NCBI GenBank assembly: GCA_013153955.1
Contig: JAADDM010000047.1
Location: forward strand, 1 to 6,701
DNA: 6,701 nt
From: Gammaproteobacteria bacterium
GTDB lineage: Bacteria > Pseudomonadota > Gammaproteobacteria > Thiomicrospirales > Thiomicrospiraceae
Direction: 5' to 3'
The notes below the pieces were generated by a model. The model was not told the origin of the DNA and made no database searches. It saw nothing but the letters and a program-made list of their open reading frames with translations. Positions 5,663 through 6,701 of the stretch are shown piece by piece; within the stretch, counting starts at the first letter, position 1, and the number at the start of each line of letters is the position of its first letter. Made by a program: the position numbers and the translations under genes.

Positions 5663-6496
5663 TTACAAAGTGTCTTCAATAAATCCACACTGCTTAACCA
5701 CATCATCCAGCGCTTTCATTGTCTCTAAAAGCGGCTTAAGATTACCTAAAGGCCACATATTAGGCCCATCACTCAAGGCTTTTTCGGGGTTAGGATGCGT
5801 CTCCATAAAAATACCAGACACGCCTGCCGCAATCGCGGCCCTTGCCAGAACTGGCACCATCTCTCTCTGTCCACCTGAAGTCGTTCCATTACCACCCGGT
5901 TGCTGCACTGAGTGGGTTGCATCAAATACGACCGGACATCCTGTACGCCTCATTGAAGCTAAACCACGCATATCTGATACTAAGGTGTTATAACCGAAAG
6001 AGGTTCCTCGATCACAAACCATAATCTCTTCATTGCCCACTTCACGCGCCTTAGCAACAACCTGATCCATATCCCAAGGGGCTTGAAACTGACCCTTTTT
6101 AATATTAACGGGAATTCCTTGGCGACATACATTTTGAATAAAGTTGGTCTGACGAACTAAAAACGCAGGCGTTTGCATCACATCTACAACAGAGGCCACC
6201 TCTTCAAGTGGCGTATCTTCGTGAACATCTGTTAAGACTGGAATATCGTATTCGTCTTTAACCATCTGCAAAATACGCAGCCCTTCATCTACCCCTAATC
6301 CACGAAAACTTGCCGTTGAAGAGCGGTTCGCTTTGTCATAAGACGATTTATAGATAAACGGAATACCGAGTTCAGCCGTTAGTTCTTTTAACTGACCCGC
6401 TGTATCCATCGCCATCTGCTCAGACTCAATCACACAGGGCCCGGCAATTAAGAAGAGCGGTTTATCTAAACCAACATCAAATCCACATAATTTCAT
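5663..6496 (-). CDS. kdsA: 3-deoxy-8-phosphooctulonate (KDO-8-P) synthase, metal-dependent type
   Basis: KdsA condenses phosphoenolpyruvate with D-arabinose 5-phosphate to KDO 8-phosphate, the committed step toward the KDO sugar of LPS, in the cytosol. The 277-residue TIM-barrel protein shows AGPCVIES (18-25), KSSYDKANRSS (50-60), FRGLG, LTDVHE (88-93), QTPAFLVRQT (108-117), NIKKGQF (131-137), CDRGTSFGYN (161-170), FDATHSVQQPGG (191-202) and METHPNPEKALSDGPNMWPL (231-250). Cys21, His195, Glu232 and Asp243 match the four metal ligands of the Aquifex aeolicus enzyme (Cys11, His185, Glu222, Asp233) at a constant offset of 10; E. coli KdsA has Asn in place of the Cys. The gene starts 11 nt after pyrG with AGGA 9 nt before the ATG, so it is cotranscribed with pyrG. 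Its substrate PEP comes from enolase, encoded next. Confidence 0.97.
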   Translation of the reverse strand: MKLCGFDVGLDKPLFLIAGPCVIESEQMAMDTAGQLKELTAELGIPFIYKSSYDKANRSSTASFRGLGVDEGLRILQMVKDEYDIPVLTDVHEDTPLEEVASVVDVMQTPAFLVRQTNFIQNVCRQGIPVNIKKGQFQAPWDMDQVVAKAREVGNEEIMVCDRGTSFGYNTLVSDMRGLASMRRTGCPVVFDATHSVQQPGGNGTTSGGQREMVPVLARAAIAAGVSGIFMETHPNPEKALSDGPNMWPLGNLKPLLETMKALDDVVKQCGFIEDTL

Positions 6497-6507
6497 ATTT
6501 AGCTATC

Positions 6508-6701
6508 CTACGCGTCTGCTTTAAAGGTATTTGCCGCTTCAACAAAAGCAGTAAATAGAGGGTGACCATTACGAGGCGTCGAAGTAAATTCAGGGTGAAA
6601 CTGGCAAGCCACAAACCAAGGGTGGTCTGCGATTTCAACCGTTTCAACTAAAGAGCCATCTTCAGAGTGACCTGAAATAACCAGGCCTGCTGCTTCTAAC
6701 T
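6508..6701 (-). CDS. pyrG: CTP synthase, C-terminal end (partial, cut by window edge)
   Basis: Only the last 63 codons and the TAG stop are in the window; the start lies beyond 6701. PyrG makes CTP from UTP, ATP and glutamine-derived ammonia. The fragment is the end of the class I glutamine amidotransferase domain: AAGLVISGHSEDG, then VETVEI, then FVACQFHPEFTSTPRNGHPL, with the His and Glu of QFHPEF being the second and third members of the Cys-His-Glu triad. It aligns well with the E. coli PyrG C-terminus apart from the last few residues. The stop is 11 nt before the kdsA ATG, and the kdsA ribosome-binding site overlaps the pyrG stop codon. CTP is later used to activate KDO as CMP-KDO, a plausible link to kdsA. 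Confidence 0.97.
   Translation of the reverse strand, partial: LEAAGLVISGHSEDGSLVETVEIADHPWFVACQFHPEFTSTPRNGHPLFTAFVEAANTFKADA

Noticed and set aside
5670..6024. Plus-strand open frames opposite kdsA
   Set aside because: They are antisense to conserved kdsA coding sequence, without a ribosome-binding site or known motifs.

Overview
The window is a compact stretch of housekeeping genes from a gammaproteobacterium of moderate to low GC. The minus-strand order is pyrG (3' end only) - kdsA - eno - ftsB, then surE - pcm - yqaA-like - nlpD. This is the widespread gammaproteobacterial neighbourhood that usually continues into rpoS, which would lie just beyond base 1. LPS synthesis (kdsA), an NlpD-type lipoprotein and FtsB point to a Gram-negative cell. 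A sulfur-oxidising Thiotrichales-type organism (Thiomicrospira/Hydrogenovibrio relatives) is a guess from protein flavour only.

Right part (3899-6701, minus strand): pyrG and kdsA are 11 nt apart and must be cotranscribed. A 102-bp gap before eno carries a good promoter candidate whose -35 region is overlapped by a sequence closely resembling a PhoB box. ftsB follows eno after 48 bp. The first three genes are linked biochemically: enolase makes PEP, which KdsA condenses with arabinose 5-phosphate, and PyrG makes the CTP needed later to activate KDO. KdsA has the complete Cys/His/Glu/Asp set of the metal-dependent class.

Middle (3181-3898): a single plus-strand gene for an Smr-domain protein sits between the two minus-strand groups, divergent from surE and convergent with ftsB. 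In E. coli and Pseudomonas this interval holds ispD, ispF and truD in the same direction as their neighbours. A strong hairpin covers the end of the smr gene and is better built as a terminator for the ftsB side.

Left part (1-3180, minus strand): surE, pcm, a DedA/VTT-type membrane protein gene that starts inside the pcm stop codon (GTGA), and nlpD, whose product has a LysM domain and a degenerate M23 domain and is probably an amidase activator. This is a likely stationary-phase/repair and envelope operon leading to rpoS.

No mobile element, CRISPR array, tRNA or rRNA is visible. No gene-free stretch exceeds about 100 bases. I do not see an undescribed multi-gene system; the most interesting items are regulatory (the Pho-box-like site before eno) and organisational (the inverted smr gene).
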